NCBI GenBank assembly: GCA_021296235.1
Contig: JAGWAS010000017.1
Location: 54,271 to 118,270 of the forward strand
Direction of reading: 5' to 3'
Origin: Paracoccaceae bacterium
Lineage (GTDB): Bacteria; Pseudomonadota; Alphaproteobacteria; Rhodobacterales; Rhodobacteraceae
Length of the DNA: 64,000 nucleotides
Positions 17,874-27,304 of this stretch are shown piece by piece. The stretch's first letter is position 1, and each line of letters starts with the position of its first letter. A program made the position numbers and the translations under genes. Below the pieces are notes generated by a model, which ran no database searches, was not told the origin of the DNA, and worked only from the letters and a program-made list of their open reading frames with translations.

Positions 17874-19961
17874 ATGAGTTTCCGACCGACGGCACGAGGC
17901 ATTTCCGGCATGCCGCTCGGGTCAGTGGATGCCGTCGCATTCGACACCGAAACAACCAGCCTTGATGTCCGGAAGGCACGGATCATTGAGATCGCCGGGG
18001 TCAGGATCAAATCCGGTCGCATCGAACTTAACTCGGCGCATGCCTGCCTGATCAACCCGGAAGGTCACATCCCCGAATCTTCAACCAAGGTTCATGGCAT
18101 TACCGATGGCATGGTTGGTGATTCACCTCCATTCAGGGACGCAGTCGTTGAATTTGTGGATTGGTGTGGCTCCTCTCTCCTTTTGGGTTATTCGGTCGAG
18201 TTCGACCTGGCCGTCCTTGAGGCTGAGCATGGCCGGTGTGGAGTGTTGTGGTTATCTCCAGAGGTTCTGGATGTACAGGAACTTGTACAAGTTCTTCGCC
18301 CGGACATTGATAATTGGACAATGGAATCCGTGGCGAAATGGCTGTCGGTGAATGTTGAGGACAGGCACCGGGCACTTGCAGATGCGAAATTGACCGCTGA
18401 AATCTACTGTCGGCTTTTGCCCCTGTTGCAGGATGCCGGAATCACAACCGTTGGAGAGGCAAGACGGATCTGCCAAACCAAACGACAGGAGACCTTTTTC
18501 TCCCGCCATACAACCCGCAAGCAAATTGAACCGCCGAATTTTCACAGTTTTCCCTACCGATGTCGCGTCGGTGATGTGATGTCGCGGCCCGCTGCGATCA
18601 TTGACAGGGGCGTTAGTCTTCGGGCTGCGGTCGGCAGGATGGTAGATCAAGGTGTTACTTCCCTGTTCGTTTCCGGTTTTGAGGACAGCAAACATGGAAT
18701 TCTGACTGAGAGCGATGTCATGCGGGCAATATCGGGCAAGGGTGACTTGGCGATGAGTGAGCCAAGCGGATTGCACTGTTCCCGCCCTCTCAGGACCGTT
18801 GCCGAGAAGGAATTCGTCTACCGGGCCATCGTGTCGATGACCTCCTTCGGCATCCGCCATCTTGGGGTGGTCAGCGGAGACGGTTCACTGGTTGGTGCGG
18901 TTACGGCGAAGGATACGTTCGGCAGTCATGGCAGCGACGCCATTTCACTTGGAAATGAGATTGAGGCGGCCTCGACACCGGCGGAACTTGGACGCGTTTG
19001 GTCGGATCTCAGTGCAGTTGCACGATCACTTCTGAATTCCTCGGTTGAACCGAGGAAGATCTCTGCAGTGATTTCCCGTGAACTGCGTGCGATGACCACC
19101 AAGTCATGCGATCTTGCCCAGTCTGAGATCGTATCCAAGCTCGGCAGTCCACCGGTTGAATTCACGGTGCTGGTTCTTGGCTCGGGCGGCCGCGGTGAGA
19201 GCCTTCTGGCGATGGATCAGGACAATGCGATTGTCTTTGGGGGGGATGTAGGGACCGATGCCGGGTGGTTCATCGAATTTGGCAAGCTGATGAACTCAAT
19301 ATTGCATCAATCCGGGGTCAAATCCTGCCCGGGGGGCATCATGGCCTCGAACCCGGAATGGTGCAGGCACACGGGTGCATGGCGCAGCACGATTTCCGAA
19401 TGGATGACACGGACAGGCCCGTCCGACTTGATGAATGTCGACATCTTTTTTGATGCCATGCCGGTTTATGGCCACTCCGGTATCGCGGGAGATCTGCGTC
19501 AATCGACCTTGGCCGAAGCCAAGGTCAACAGGCCATTCATTGCGCGTCTTGCAAAGAGAGCATGCGAAATCAATCAGCCCTTCGGGATGTTCGGCCGCTG
19601 GAAACTTGACGGCCGACGGAGGGTGGACCTGAAGATGCATGGGCTGATGCCATTGTTTTCAGCGGCACGCGCCTTGGCTCTTGAGAACGGGATTCAGGCA
19701 CGATCAACGGCGGGACGCCTTGCGGCCGCAGCGGATGCCGGAGCATGCGACAGAACGCTGACACAGGATCTTATGACCGCGCACGGGATCATTCTCGGCA
19801 CGGTGCTTCGCCAGCAACTGAGGGACAGCGACAATGGCGTTGCGCTGTCAAACAGCATTTCGCCGGCCGAATTGAGCAATTTTGAAAAGCAGGAACTCAG
19901 ATGGGCGGTGCTTCAGGTTCCGCGCATTGCCGATTTGCTTGGTGTGCCGGCTGTGATCTGA
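17874..19961 (+). CDS. DnaQ exonuclease - CBS pair - DUF294 nucleotidyltransferase fusion
   Basis: 695 residues with three modules. Residues 15-190 are a DEDDh 3'-5' exonuclease: DTE at 24-26, the GYSVEFDLAVLE block and HRALADA. Residues about 220-350 hold two CBS repeats (VGDVMSRPAAIIDRGVSLRAAV and the second near GIRHLGVVSGDG), usual sensors of adenine nucleotides. Residues 360-695 are DUF294: the nucleotidyltransferase motif is GSGGRGESLLAMDQDNA, followed by the DUF294 C-terminal helical domain. In most DUF294 proteins a cyclic-nucleotide domain precedes CBS; here an exonuclease does. It may couple nucleotidylation and its removal, or degradation of RNA/DNA, to energy state; substrate unknown. 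Starts 45 bases after the amidinotransferase gene. Confidence 0.88.
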   Translation: MSFRPTARGISGMPLGSVDAVAFDTETTSLDVRKARIIEIAGVRIKSGRIELNSAHACLINPEGHIPESSTKVHGITDGMVGDSPPFRDAVVEFVDWCGSSLLLGYSVEFDLAVLEAEHGRCGVLWLSPEVLDVQELVQVLRPDIDNWTMESVAKWLSVNVEDRHRALADAKLTAEIYCRLLPLLQDAGITTVGEARRICQTKRQETFFSRHTTRKQIEPPNFHSFPYRCRVGDVMSRPAAIIDRGVSLRAAVGRMVDQGVTSLFVSGFEDSKHGILTESDVMRAISGKGDLAMSEPSGLHCSRPLRTVAEKEFVYRAIVSMTSFGIRHLGVVSGDGSLVGAVTAKDTFGSHGSDAISLGNEIEAASTPAELGRVWSDLSAVARSLLNSSVEPRKISAVISRELRAMTTKSCDLAQSEIVSKLGSPPVEFTVLVLGSGGRGESLLAMDQDNAIVFGGDVGTDAGWFIEFGKLMNSILHQSGVKSCPGGIMASNPEWCRHTGAWRSTISEWMTRTGPSDLMNVDIFFDAMPVYGHSGIAGDLRQSTLAEAKVNRPFIARLAKRACEINQPFGMFGRWKLDGRRRVDLKMHGLMPLFSAARALALENGIQARSTAGRLAAAADAGACDRTLTQDLMTAHGIILGTVLRQQLRDSDNGVALSNSISPAELSNFEKQELRWAVLQVPRIADLLGVPAVI

Positions 19962-20432
19962 ACCCGCATTGTGGAAAAGTGGCTCCTGTGATGTTGATCC
20001 GTGCCCTTCCGGTTGCAGAGGCGAAAAGGCACAAAGGAAAGTCAATGAAGGCATTTGCCAGGAACCTTTACTGCGCGCGCTCCCGCGCCCTTTGTGCCCT
20101 GCGCCTGTCGAACAGCTTCCAGATGACAAAAGATCCAAGTTCGGCAACCCGTTGCAGATGCGAGAGTTGAACAGGGGAAACTTCGAATTTCGAACTTGTC
20201 AGGGTCAATCCCCTACAGGCTGGAGATCCGAATTGCCCTGAGAAATTCGTGGCTCCGTGCAACGGATGTCGTACAGGCGGACACTCGTTGTCACGGAGAT
20301 CCCTGCCCGATGGCATTCAAGAATCAAACAACTATGGCGCACGCACTCCCGGACCGGTTCAGAATTCTTTCGGGCAAGATTTGTCCCCATGCGAAGTGGG
20401 CGAATGTTCCAAGTTCACGGACATGACCGGAA
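19962..20432. other. Gene-free stretch
   Basis: Region between the convergent exonuclease-CBS and deaminase genes. It contains small inverted repeats such as TTCGAA near 20187 but no strong terminator hairpin and no believable frame. Confidence 0.5.
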
Positions 20433-20891
20433 TCAATCCTCAGCAATATCCTCGGCCCAGAGATTTGGCCGCTCATTGATGAATCTGGTCATCAGGGCGA
20501 TGCAGTCGGGGTCATCAACAACAATAACTTCGACACCATGTCGACGCAGGAATTCCTCATTGCCGCCGAAGGTCGTGTTTTCAGCAATGACAACGCGGGG
20601 AATGCCAAATTGGACAATTGTGCCGGAGCACATCATGCAGGGGCTAAGTGAGGTATAGAGCGTTGTGTCCCGGTACGTCCTTTGTCGCCCGGCCTTGCGC
20701 AGCGCATCCATTTCCCCGTGTGCGATTGGATCGCCATCTTGGACACGCCGGTTACGGCCCTGTGAAACGAGTTGATCACCGCGCGCCAAGACTGAACCTA
20801 TGGGGCAGCCGCCCTCGTCAAACCCGGCCTTGGCCTCCTGATGGGCGATGCGCAGAAATTTCTTGTCAATCTCGGTCAGCATTTTGGTCAT
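20433..20891 (-). CDS. Cytosine deaminase-like zinc deaminase
   Basis: 152 residues, CDA fold. Zinc site: HGEMDAL (His and catalytic Glu) and SPCMMCSGTIVQFG (two Cys). Both motifs and the size resemble yeast-type cytosine deaminase rather than bacterial CodA or tRNA adenosine deaminase. It would deaminate cytosine or a related aminopyrimidine to the oxo form. Its ATG overlaps the stop of the deacetylase gene by four bases (ATGA), and it is the last gene of the importer operon, so its substrate is likely the imported compound after deacylation. Confidence 0.85.
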   Translation of the reverse strand: MTKMLTEIDKKFLRIAHQEAKAGFDEGGCPIGSVLARGDQLVSQGRNRRVQDGDPIAHGEMDALRKAGRQRTYRDTTLYTSLSPCMMCSGTIVQFGIPRVVIAENTTFGGNEEFLRRHGVEVIVVDDPDCIALMTRFINERPNLWAEDIAED

Positions 20892-21772
20892 TCCTGTGGA
20901 CCGGTATAGTATGGGAGCTGTTCAGTGCGCGGAGTATACCCACCGGCTTGGGTTATTGCGTCCAAATGGTCGGCGATTCCCGATAGTGTGGCGAACCAGA
21001 CGTCCTTGGAATTCAGAGTTTCTTCCAGCCATTTCTCGACCATGTTCCACCGTGCCAGCCGTCCGGTCAGAAACGGGTGCAAGATCAACATGAAAAAGCC
21101 TCCAGCTTCGTACTGGGCCTCGAATTCCTCCCAAAAGCCCTTCAGCCCATCGGACGGCGCACGCACGGGCATCATGTAGCCGATCTCGTCATAATGCGCG
21201 AAGGGTGGCCAGTCATCGGTGCCCCAGTGCACCGGCATCTCCCACAATCGGCCTTCCGAAGTCTGCATGGCATACGGAACATCGTCTGCCATCAGCGAAC
21301 TGTCATAGCGCAAACCGTGCCGGATCATAAGATCAATCACCTGTTGGGTAACGTTATAAACCGGCGCGCGGTAACCTTGCGGCAGTTGGCCGGTGATCCG
21401 TTGGTGAGCGTCCAGCGCCTTTTCGAAGGCTTCTGTCTGAGGCGTTCCCTTGGTTGCAACCGGATCTTCATGAATCCAGCCATGGTGGCCGATTTCATGT
21501 CCTCCATTCATGATGGCTTCGATCGTGTCCGGATAACGTTCAAGACACCAGCCGGGAATGAAAAACGATTGTTTCAATCCAAGGCGACGGTAGGTTTCAA
21601 GGATCCGGGGAACCGCCACGGTCGGGCCATAGCGGCCCATGGAAATGGGATAGAGCCGGTCAAATCCGTCCGAGGCACGTGCGATTTGGATAAGGCTGTC
21701 CGCGTCCATGTCAAAGGTAATGGCACAGGCGCACTTGGCGCCGCCGGGCCAAGGGATCGGGTTCTGAATCAT
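20888..21772 (-). CDS. Polysaccharide-deacetylase (CE4) family hydrolase, HpPgdA-like
   Basis: 294 residues. NodB-type CE4 fold: catalytic Asp and metal ligand in ITFDMDADS, metal His pair in GGHEIGHHGWIHE, then YRAPVYNVTQQ and LILHPFLTGR. The pattern fits the cytosolic HpPgdA/allantoinase-like branch, which removes acyl groups from small amides. No signal peptide, so it acts inside the cell. The ATG at 21772 has GGAGG nine bases upstream. It lies between the importer ATPase and the deaminase, suggesting it cleaves an amide in the imported solute before deamination. Confidence 0.85.
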   Translation of the reverse strand: MIQNPIPWPGGAKCACAITFDMDADSLIQIARASDGFDRLYPISMGRYGPTVAVPRILETYRRLGLKQSFFIPGWCLERYPDTIEAIMNGGHEIGHHGWIHEDPVATKGTPQTEAFEKALDAHQRITGQLPQGYRAPVYNVTQQVIDLMIRHGLRYDSSLMADDVPYAMQTSEGRLWEMPVHWGTDDWPPFAHYDEIGYMMPVRAPSDGLKGFWEEFEAQYEAGGFFMLILHPFLTGRLARWNMVEKWLEETLNSKDVWFATLSGIADHLDAITQAGGYTPRTEQLPYYTGPQE

Positions 21773-21887
21773 GGCACCGCACCTCCGTGCACCTCAAGCT
21801 GCCAAACTGTCCCATCAAGGACTGGCAGATGCCTCGCACTATCAACCAACCGAGTTCGACACACCACTCCCATTTGAAGGAATACCG

Positions 21888-22946
21888 TCATGATGGCGAG
21901 ATTGGCAAAATGTGCGCAATGTTGTCGGGCCAAGTCAAATGGAAGGATCCGCCCGAGTGGATGTCGAGTTCAGCCAAGGCGCGTTCCTGCAGTTGGACCT
22001 TGAATTCAGTGCCGTCGCCGGCCTCCAGGAACAATGTGACGACTGATCCAACGAATTCTTCAGAAATCAACTTCGTTTCGACTGCCCCGGGTGCGGGTTT
22101 GCGAGAGATGGCAATTTGGTCGGCGGCAATTACCAGGGTAACGGCACTGCCAGTAGTGACACTGTGGGTAGTCTTGACCAGCCCCACCGCCGTATCAATC
22201 CCGCCCACAGTGGCATTTCCGGTCAGAATATTGTTCCGTCCAACAAACTCGGCCACGAAACGATTGGCGGGTGTCCGGTAAATGTCGCGCGGGCTGCCAA
22301 CTTGGGCAATGCCACCATTATTCATGATGACCACCCGATCAGCCATCGCGAAGGCTTCGGATTGGGAATGTGTTACATAGATGAACGTGATGCCCAGTTC
22401 CCGCTGCAACCGGTTCAGCACACCCTGCATGCGAATAACCAGGTGGGCGTCAAGTGCCGACAATGGTTCATCCAGCAGCAGGAGTTGAGGCTCGGTCACG
22501 AGTGCGCGCGCAAGTGCGACGCGTTGGCGCTGCCCGCCTGACAGCGTGTCGACCATGCGGCCGGCAAGATCGGCGATCTCCATGCGCTCAAGCCAGTCGA
22601 TAGCCCGGCGACTGCGCTCCTGAACCGCGACTCTGCGCATTTTCAGGCCGAATTCGACGTTTTCCCGCACGTTCAGGAACGGGAACAAGGCCAGAGACTG
22701 CCAGACCATGGGAGTATCCCGTTGGTGCGCCGACACATCGTTCATAACTCGCCCACCGATCAGGATCTTGCCCGAAGTCGGCTGTTCCAAGCCCGCCAGA
22801 ATACGCAGTGTCGTGGTTTTTCCGCAACCCGAAGGACCCATGATCGCAACGAATTCACCTTGATCAATGCTCAAATTCATGCAGCGGACAGCAACAAAGT
22901 CGCCGAAGCGTTTCTCGACGGCATCGATTTTCACCAATGCAGTCAT
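21888..22946 (-). CDS. ABC importer ATPase, PotA type
   Basis: 352 residues from the ATG at 22946, which overlaps the permease stop (ATGA) and has GGAGGT before it; a GTG at 22958 is less likely. Walker A GPSGCGKTT, signature LSGGQRQRVALARAL, Walker B LLLLDEPLSALD and H-loop THSQSEA are all present. A C-terminal TOBE-like regulatory domain follows residue 240. It powers a polyamine/spermidine-type importer together with the next two permeases and the binding protein. Confidence 0.92.
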   Translation of the reverse strand: MTALVKIDAVEKRFGDFVAVRCMNLSIDQGEFVAIMGPSGCGKTTTLRILAGLEQPTSGKILIGGRVMNDVSAHQRDTPMVWQSLALFPFLNVRENVEFGLKMRRVAVQERSRRAIDWLERMEIADLAGRMVDTLSGGQRQRVALARALVTEPQLLLLDEPLSALDAHLVIRMQGVLNRLQRELGITFIYVTHSQSEAFAMADRVVIMNNGGIAQVGSPRDIYRTPANRFVAEFVGRNNILTGNATVGGIDTAVGLVKTTHSVTTGSAVTLVIAADQIAISRKPAPGAVETKLISEEFVGSVVTLFLEAGDGTEFKVQLQERALAELDIHSGGSFHLTWPDNIAHILPISPS

Positions 22947-23725
22947 GCCGACCTCCACATCACACGATTGAACACCAGTAGCTGCGCCAATACCACCAGT
23001 GTCATTGACGTCAGGAAGACGAAAGATCCGATCGAATTAACCTGCGGGTCAATGTTGCCCTGCACGATCTCGAGTATCAGCACCGGAATGGTCTTGTTCA
23101 GGCCGCCCACATACCAAGCGACGGCAAACTCGTCGAAGGATATCGCTGCTGTCAGGCACAGCGCCGAGACAATTGCAGGACGGCAGAACGGCAGGACAAC
23201 CGCGCGCAGCGCCACCCATTCCGATGCCCCCAAGTTCCAGCCTGCAGCTTCCAGATCTTGGTCAATCTGGTTCAACCGCAGTCGGATGATTGCCATGGCG
23301 AAGGGAGCGGTCAGAACGGTGTGGGCGATGATGATGGACCAGAGTTGGCCGGACGCCCCGATCTTCGACAACCAAGCCAACATGGCCAGCGCCAAAATTA
23401 TCAGCGGGATCGTTGGCGGCAACAGGATCAGTGCCAAGTAGGCTCCCTTGAGGCGAAAGTTGTAACGATAGTCCGTATAGGCCGTGCAAAACCCAAGCAT
23501 CGTTGCCAACACGCAGGTCGAGAGCGAGACAATCACCGAGTTTCGGGCTGCAGTCCATACATCCGGGTCTGCCCAAATTGTTTGGTACCAATGCAGGGTG
23601 AAATGCCCCAATGGAATCGTTGGGAAACGATCGGAGTTGAACGAAAATACAACCGAAAAGATGATTGGCATGAACACAAACAACAGAACGAGGCCAAGCC
23701 AGATGCGAAGAATCCAAGTGCTCAT
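22943..23725 (-). CDS. ABC importer permease, PotC type
   Basis: 260 residues from the ATG at 23725, which overlaps the PotB-like stop codon by four bases; the longer frame to 23824 would run into that gene. Six hydrophobic segments, and the EAA loop is seen as EAAGWNLGASEWVALRAVVLP. Forms the membrane channel with the PotB-like protein. Confidence 0.92.
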   Translation of the reverse strand: MSTWILRIWLGLVLLFVFMPIIFSVVFSFNSDRFPTIPLGHFTLHWYQTIWADPDVWTAARNSVIVSLSTCVLATMLGFCTAYTDYRYNFRLKGAYLALILLPPTIPLIILALAMLAWLSKIGASGQLWSIIIAHTVLTAPFAMAIIRLRLNQIDQDLEAAGWNLGASEWVALRAVVLPFCRPAIVSALCLTAAISFDEFAVAWYVGGLNKTIPVLILEIVQGNIDPQVNSIGSFVFLTSMTLVVLAQLLVFNRVMWRSA

Positions 23726-24558
23726 TTCGAAGTCCGCTTGCGGTAAGCCAGAACGATTGTTGTAAAGGCAATGGCAAAGAGCGTAACCATCATCATCACT
23801 GCTACGACGGCGGCGCGGGGCCATTGCTGGCCGGACTTGGTTGTGTCGATTATCAGGATCGGCAACGTCGGCGGTTTTGATCCGCCCAGATAGTAGGGAG
23901 CGACGAAATCACCAAATGCCAGAATGAAGCAGAACAACGCTGCGATCATCAGACCGGTTCGTGACAGCGGAAGAATGACCGTCCACAAGGTGCGCGCCGA
24001 CGAACAGCCCAGATTTTGCGCCGCTTGGACCAGGCGCATGTCAATGTTCGCCAAAGACACAGTTTGCAGGATCACCACCAGAGGCAATGTCAGTGTCAGA
24101 TAGCCGACAATTGTCCCGAACATTGTGTTCAACATTATGTATGGCCCCAACCCCAGCCAACCCAAAATGCCGTTGATCACTCCGGATTCTGCAAGGATCA
24201 CGTACCAGGAGAACGTCCGTACCAGATAGGATGTGAAGAATGGGATGATCAGCAGGAAAATCACCCAGCGGCGCAAGGATTCCGAGGTGCGAAACGCCAG
24301 ATAAAATGCCGCTGGAAACGCTGCCAATGAAGCAGCAACAGTTGTCAGTGTTGCCAGCGCCAATGTTAGCCAATAACTATCCCATACATATCCCCGGGTC
24401 ATCATCTTGACCCAGTTCTTTAACTCGAAGGCCTCGACCATCCGGTAGTTCTTAACCAGGAAAAACGACATCGCGACCATAAAGATCAGAGGGCCCAGAA
24501 AGAACAGGATCTGCCAGACGATGATCGGCAGCCGGAATGCCAGAGCAAAGCGGTTCAT
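23722..24558 (-). CDS. ABC importer permease, PotB type
   Basis: 278 residues from the ATG at 24558 (GGAGAT about ten bases upstream). Six predicted membrane segments beginning LPIIVWQILFFLGPLIF. The EAA-like loop reads QAAQNLGCSSARTLWTVILP. Lies 138 bases after the binding-protein gene. Confidence 0.9.
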   Translation of the reverse strand: MNRFALAFRLPIIVWQILFFLGPLIFMVAMSFFLVKNYRMVEAFELKNWVKMMTRGYVWDSYWLTLALATLTTVAASLAAFPAAFYLAFRTSESLRRWVIFLLIIPFFTSYLVRTFSWYVILAESGVINGILGWLGLGPYIMLNTMFGTIVGYLTLTLPLVVILQTVSLANIDMRLVQAAQNLGCSSARTLWTVILPLSRTGLMIAALFCFILAFGDFVAPYYLGGSKPPTLPILIIDTTKSGQQWPRAAVVAVMMMVTLFAIAFTTIVLAYRKRTSK

Positions 24559-24696
24559 CGGATCAGTTGATCTCCGGTCGCGCAATCATTCCCGGTACAC
24601 AATGCGCCCAATGGCGGCTGGAATGGGTCAGACCGGAATGAAGGGGCCGCACCGGCGGCCCCAATTTTTGTTGACCCGAAACGGGCCCTTGCAACA

Positions 24697-25818
24697 TCAG
24701 GCGTTCTTGTATTCTGACCAGAAGTCGTTCCAGTCCTCCAGCGTTTGTTGCTGGGGAATGTCACGATAGTGAATTCGACCTTCCCTGATCAGGGTAATCG
24801 GGTTCATCGGGTTGTCGGGTGTCTGGTTGGTGCGCTCCGCTTCCATCGGGTCTGCAGCATTTAGGGCATCTCGACCACCTTTGGTGATCACGTTGGCCGG
24901 GTAGGCTGCCATTTGTGCTGATTTCACCTGACCTTCCGGCGACAACATGTACTGAATGAACGCCTTAACGATATCCGCCTTCGCCGACCCCTTGCCGATG
25001 CAATAGCTCTCGGTCCACTGGATACCACCCTCTTTCGGGATCACTGAAGCCACTGGCGCGCCGTCCTTTTCCAGAATGCCGGTGATCCAGTCGCCGATTC
25101 CGCACATGGCAAGCATTTCACCGTTCTTCAGGTTGTTGAACGTTCCGCCGAAGTCGAAATAGCCACCTACCTGCGGACGCAAACTCAGTGTCGTTTCCTG
25201 CACCTTCTCCCATGCAGCATTGTCCAGATTCCACAACCCGGCGCCATTGCCGTTGTAAAGGCTCATCATGCCAAGCGATGGAAGGTGCCAGTCGAAATGG
25301 CCTACCTTTCCCTTGACCTCCGGTTTCCAGAAGCAGCTATAGCTGGAAGCTTCTTCGGCACTGATCGCCGTGGTGTTGTATGATACGCCCAGATGCCCAA
25401 ATCGCACCATCACGGAAAACAATGTTTCGCCGTCCCAATGGCCCGGGAACATTTGGAAATCTTCGTGCAGCATGTCATCGAAGGGATATTCGTCGGCATT
25501 GAGCGGCTCAATGTAGCCTGCTGCGTTCAACTGCTGCACGAACTCTGCATCCGACAAGATGACGTCATAGGTTCCGGGTGGAGACTGTGCGACCAAAGCC
25601 AACATGTTGTCGCCGCCCGCATAGTATTTGGGCACGAACTTGACGTTGTTGGCCTCCTCAAAGGCACCAACGATGTCAGGCTCGCCGTGGCCGTACCAAG
25701 CCAGCATGTTGATTTCGGTTGTCGCAGCCCAGGCTCTGCCCACAAATGGTGCGGACAATGCCGCGGCCGAACCGTATTTCAGGATTTCCCGCCGGCTGGC
25801 GAAATTTCTTTCGTCCAT
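24697..25818 (-). CDS. ABC importer substrate-binding protein, PotD type, Tat signal
   Basis: 373 residues. The N-terminus carries SRREILKYGSAAALSAPF ending in GRAWA, a twin-arginine signal, so the protein is exported folded to the periplasm. The mature part begins with the spermidine/putrescine-binding fold (INMLAWYGHGEPDIVGAFE). First gene of a six-gene operon (binding protein, two permeases, ATPase, deacetylase, deaminase). The catabolic partners argue against plain spermidine uptake; an acylated amine or modified base is more likely. Confidence 0.9.
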   Translation of the reverse strand: MDERNFASRREILKYGSAAALSAPFVGRAWAATTEINMLAWYGHGEPDIVGAFEEANNVKFVPKYYAGGDNMLALVAQSPPGTYDVILSDAEFVQQLNAAGYIEPLNADEYPFDDMLHEDFQMFPGHWDGETLFSVMVRFGHLGVSYNTTAISAEEASSYSCFWKPEVKGKVGHFDWHLPSLGMMSLYNGNGAGLWNLDNAAWEKVQETTLSLRPQVGGYFDFGGTFNNLKNGEMLAMCGIGDWITGILEKDGAPVASVIPKEGGIQWTESYCIGKGSAKADIVKAFIQYMLSPEGQVKSAQMAAYPANVITKGGRDALNAADPMEAERTNQTPDNPMNPITLIREGRIHYRDIPQQQTLEDWNDFWSEYKNA

Positions 25819-25940
25819 GATTGCTCTCCAATATGGTCTCCCTTAAGTTAAACTCGGATTGAGCATGTCGGCAAGGATTTTCCGGTTCTTTGGCCAAGCA
25901 GGCGATTTGCGCCATCGATATCCGTGGATATAGATGGCCC

Positions 25941-26684
25941 GTGGACAGAATAGAATTTCATAGGTCCTTCAAAGCACCGGGCCCTGTCGTTTTGCCGGTG
26001 ATCCATGTTTTGGACACGAGCCGAACGCTAACAAATGTTAATGTGTTGATCTCAGCAGGCGCTGCCGGATGTTTCCTGATCAACCACGATTTCGGGTTGC
26101 CGGAGTTCCTTCCGATTCTGATTGCCGTCCGGTCCGCCAGACCGCGGTTGTGGATGGGATGCAATTTTCTGGGTGTAACCGGCAAGGATGCTTTCCCCGT
26201 TCTTGGCGACTTGCAAACGCAAGGCTGTTTTGTGGATGCCTATTGGGCCGATGACGCCTGCATTGATGAGACCGGGCATAATCCATCGAAAGCCGACGAG
26301 ATCGCCGTTGCCCGGGACGCATCCGGCTGGAACGGTCTGTATTTCGGTGGAACCGCATTCAAGAAACAGCGGCCGGTCGCCGCAAAGAACTTTGAAGCCG
26401 CGGCACGCCACGCTTCCGACCGAATGGATGTCGTAACCACATCGGGCACTGCAACTGGCAAAGAAGCAGATCTCGGAAAGGTTCGGGATTTCCGCCGGGG
26501 CATCGGCAACGGCACACTCGCCCTGGCATCCGGCGTCACACCGGAAAATGCATCAGTTTACAGCGATGTTGATGCTTTTCTGGTTGCCACCGGGATCAAC
26601 CATCCCGGCAACTTCTACGATATTGATCCTGCAAGATTGCGTGAATTGATGACGCTCACAAGGAACTTGGGATGCAAGCAATGA
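25941..26684 (+). CDS. BtpA/SgcQ-like TIM-barrel protein
   Basis: About 247 residues from a GTG at 25941; an in-frame TTG at 25890 with AAGGA twelve bases upstream would add 17 residues that do not look like the family. The order of blocks (VVLPVIHVLD near the start, AGAAGCFLINHDF, MGCNFLGV, GLYFGGTAFK, SGTATG, LALASGVTPENASVY, VATGI) follows the BtpA/SgcQ barrel with a phosphate-binding C-terminal end. BtpA was named for photosystem I assembly in cyanobacteria, but most members are probably enzymes on phosphorylated sugars or nucleotides. Divergent from the importer operon and coupled to the next gene by ATGA. Reaction unknown. Confidence 0.7.
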   Translation: MDRIEFHRSFKAPGPVVLPVIHVLDTSRTLTNVNVLISAGAAGCFLINHDFGLPEFLPILIAVRSARPRLWMGCNFLGVTGKDAFPVLGDLQTQGCFVDAYWADDACIDETGHNPSKADEIAVARDASGWNGLYFGGTAFKKQRPVAAKNFEAAARHASDRMDVVTTSGTATGKEADLGKVRDFRRGIGNGTLALASGVTPENASVYSDVDAFLVATGINHPGNFYDIDPARLRELMTLTRNLGCKQ

Positions 26685-27304
26685 AGAACAAGGGCTCAAG
26701 AGACGACCGCTGGTATTTGCGCCTGATGGCCCCCAATACCAAGGGCGGCAAATTTGCTTGGCTTGATCCGACATCCATCTACATCAATAAAGCCGCTTTC
26801 ACGGACCTGCTGGATGACCTGCAGGAGGATATGCAAGGCATTGATGTTGATGTGGTTGCAGGCTTGGACGCCATGGGATTTGTTCTTGGTGCGGCATTGG
26901 CAGCCCGGATGGGCAAAGGGTTGTTGCCAATTCGCAAGGCTGACAAGCTGTGCGTTGAAACGGATCGGGTCTCGTTCACGAACTACTCCGGTCGCACCCA
27001 AGACATGGAAATGCGCCAACCTGCATTCCCGCCCGGCACGAGCGTCCTGCTGGTCGATCAATGGGTCGAAACAGGGGGCACCATGAACGCGGCAATCAAC
27101 TTGATCCAGCGGCAGCAGGGAGTTGTTGCGGGATTGGCCGCGATTGCAATCGAGGACACACCCAAGGTGCAGGAACTTCGCGAGCGGTTCCCCTGCTTTT
27201 CCGCTGTTCTTCCCGGATCCGTCTGGCAGGACGAATGCAACGCCCAAACGCTTTCCAGCTTTGAAAACTATCATCCAAGTGATGCCTTCCCGAATACCCG
27301 GTAG
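26681..27304 (+). CDS. Adenine phosphoribosyltransferase-like protein
   Basis: 207 residues from the ATG at 26681, overlapping the BtpA-like stop by four bases. Type I phosphoribosyltransferase fold: VDVVAGLDAMGFVLGAALA, then the PRPP loop VLLVDQWVETGGTM. The canonical loop has two acidic residues (DD or ED) at that place; here the second is Gln, as in a subgroup of APRT-like proteins. It should attach ribose phosphate to a base or release the base from a nucleotide. Paired with the BtpA-like barrel opposite the importer operon, it may handle the same base. Confidence 0.8.
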   Translation: MKNKGSRDDRWYLRLMAPNTKGGKFAWLDPTSIYINKAAFTDLLDDLQEDMQGIDVDVVAGLDAMGFVLGAALAARMGKGLLPIRKADKLCVETDRVSFTNYSGRTQDMEMRQPAFPPGTSVLLVDQWVETGGTMNAAINLIQRQQGVVAGLAAIAIEDTPKVQELRERFPCFSAVLPGSVWQDECNAQTLSSFENYHPSDAFPNTR

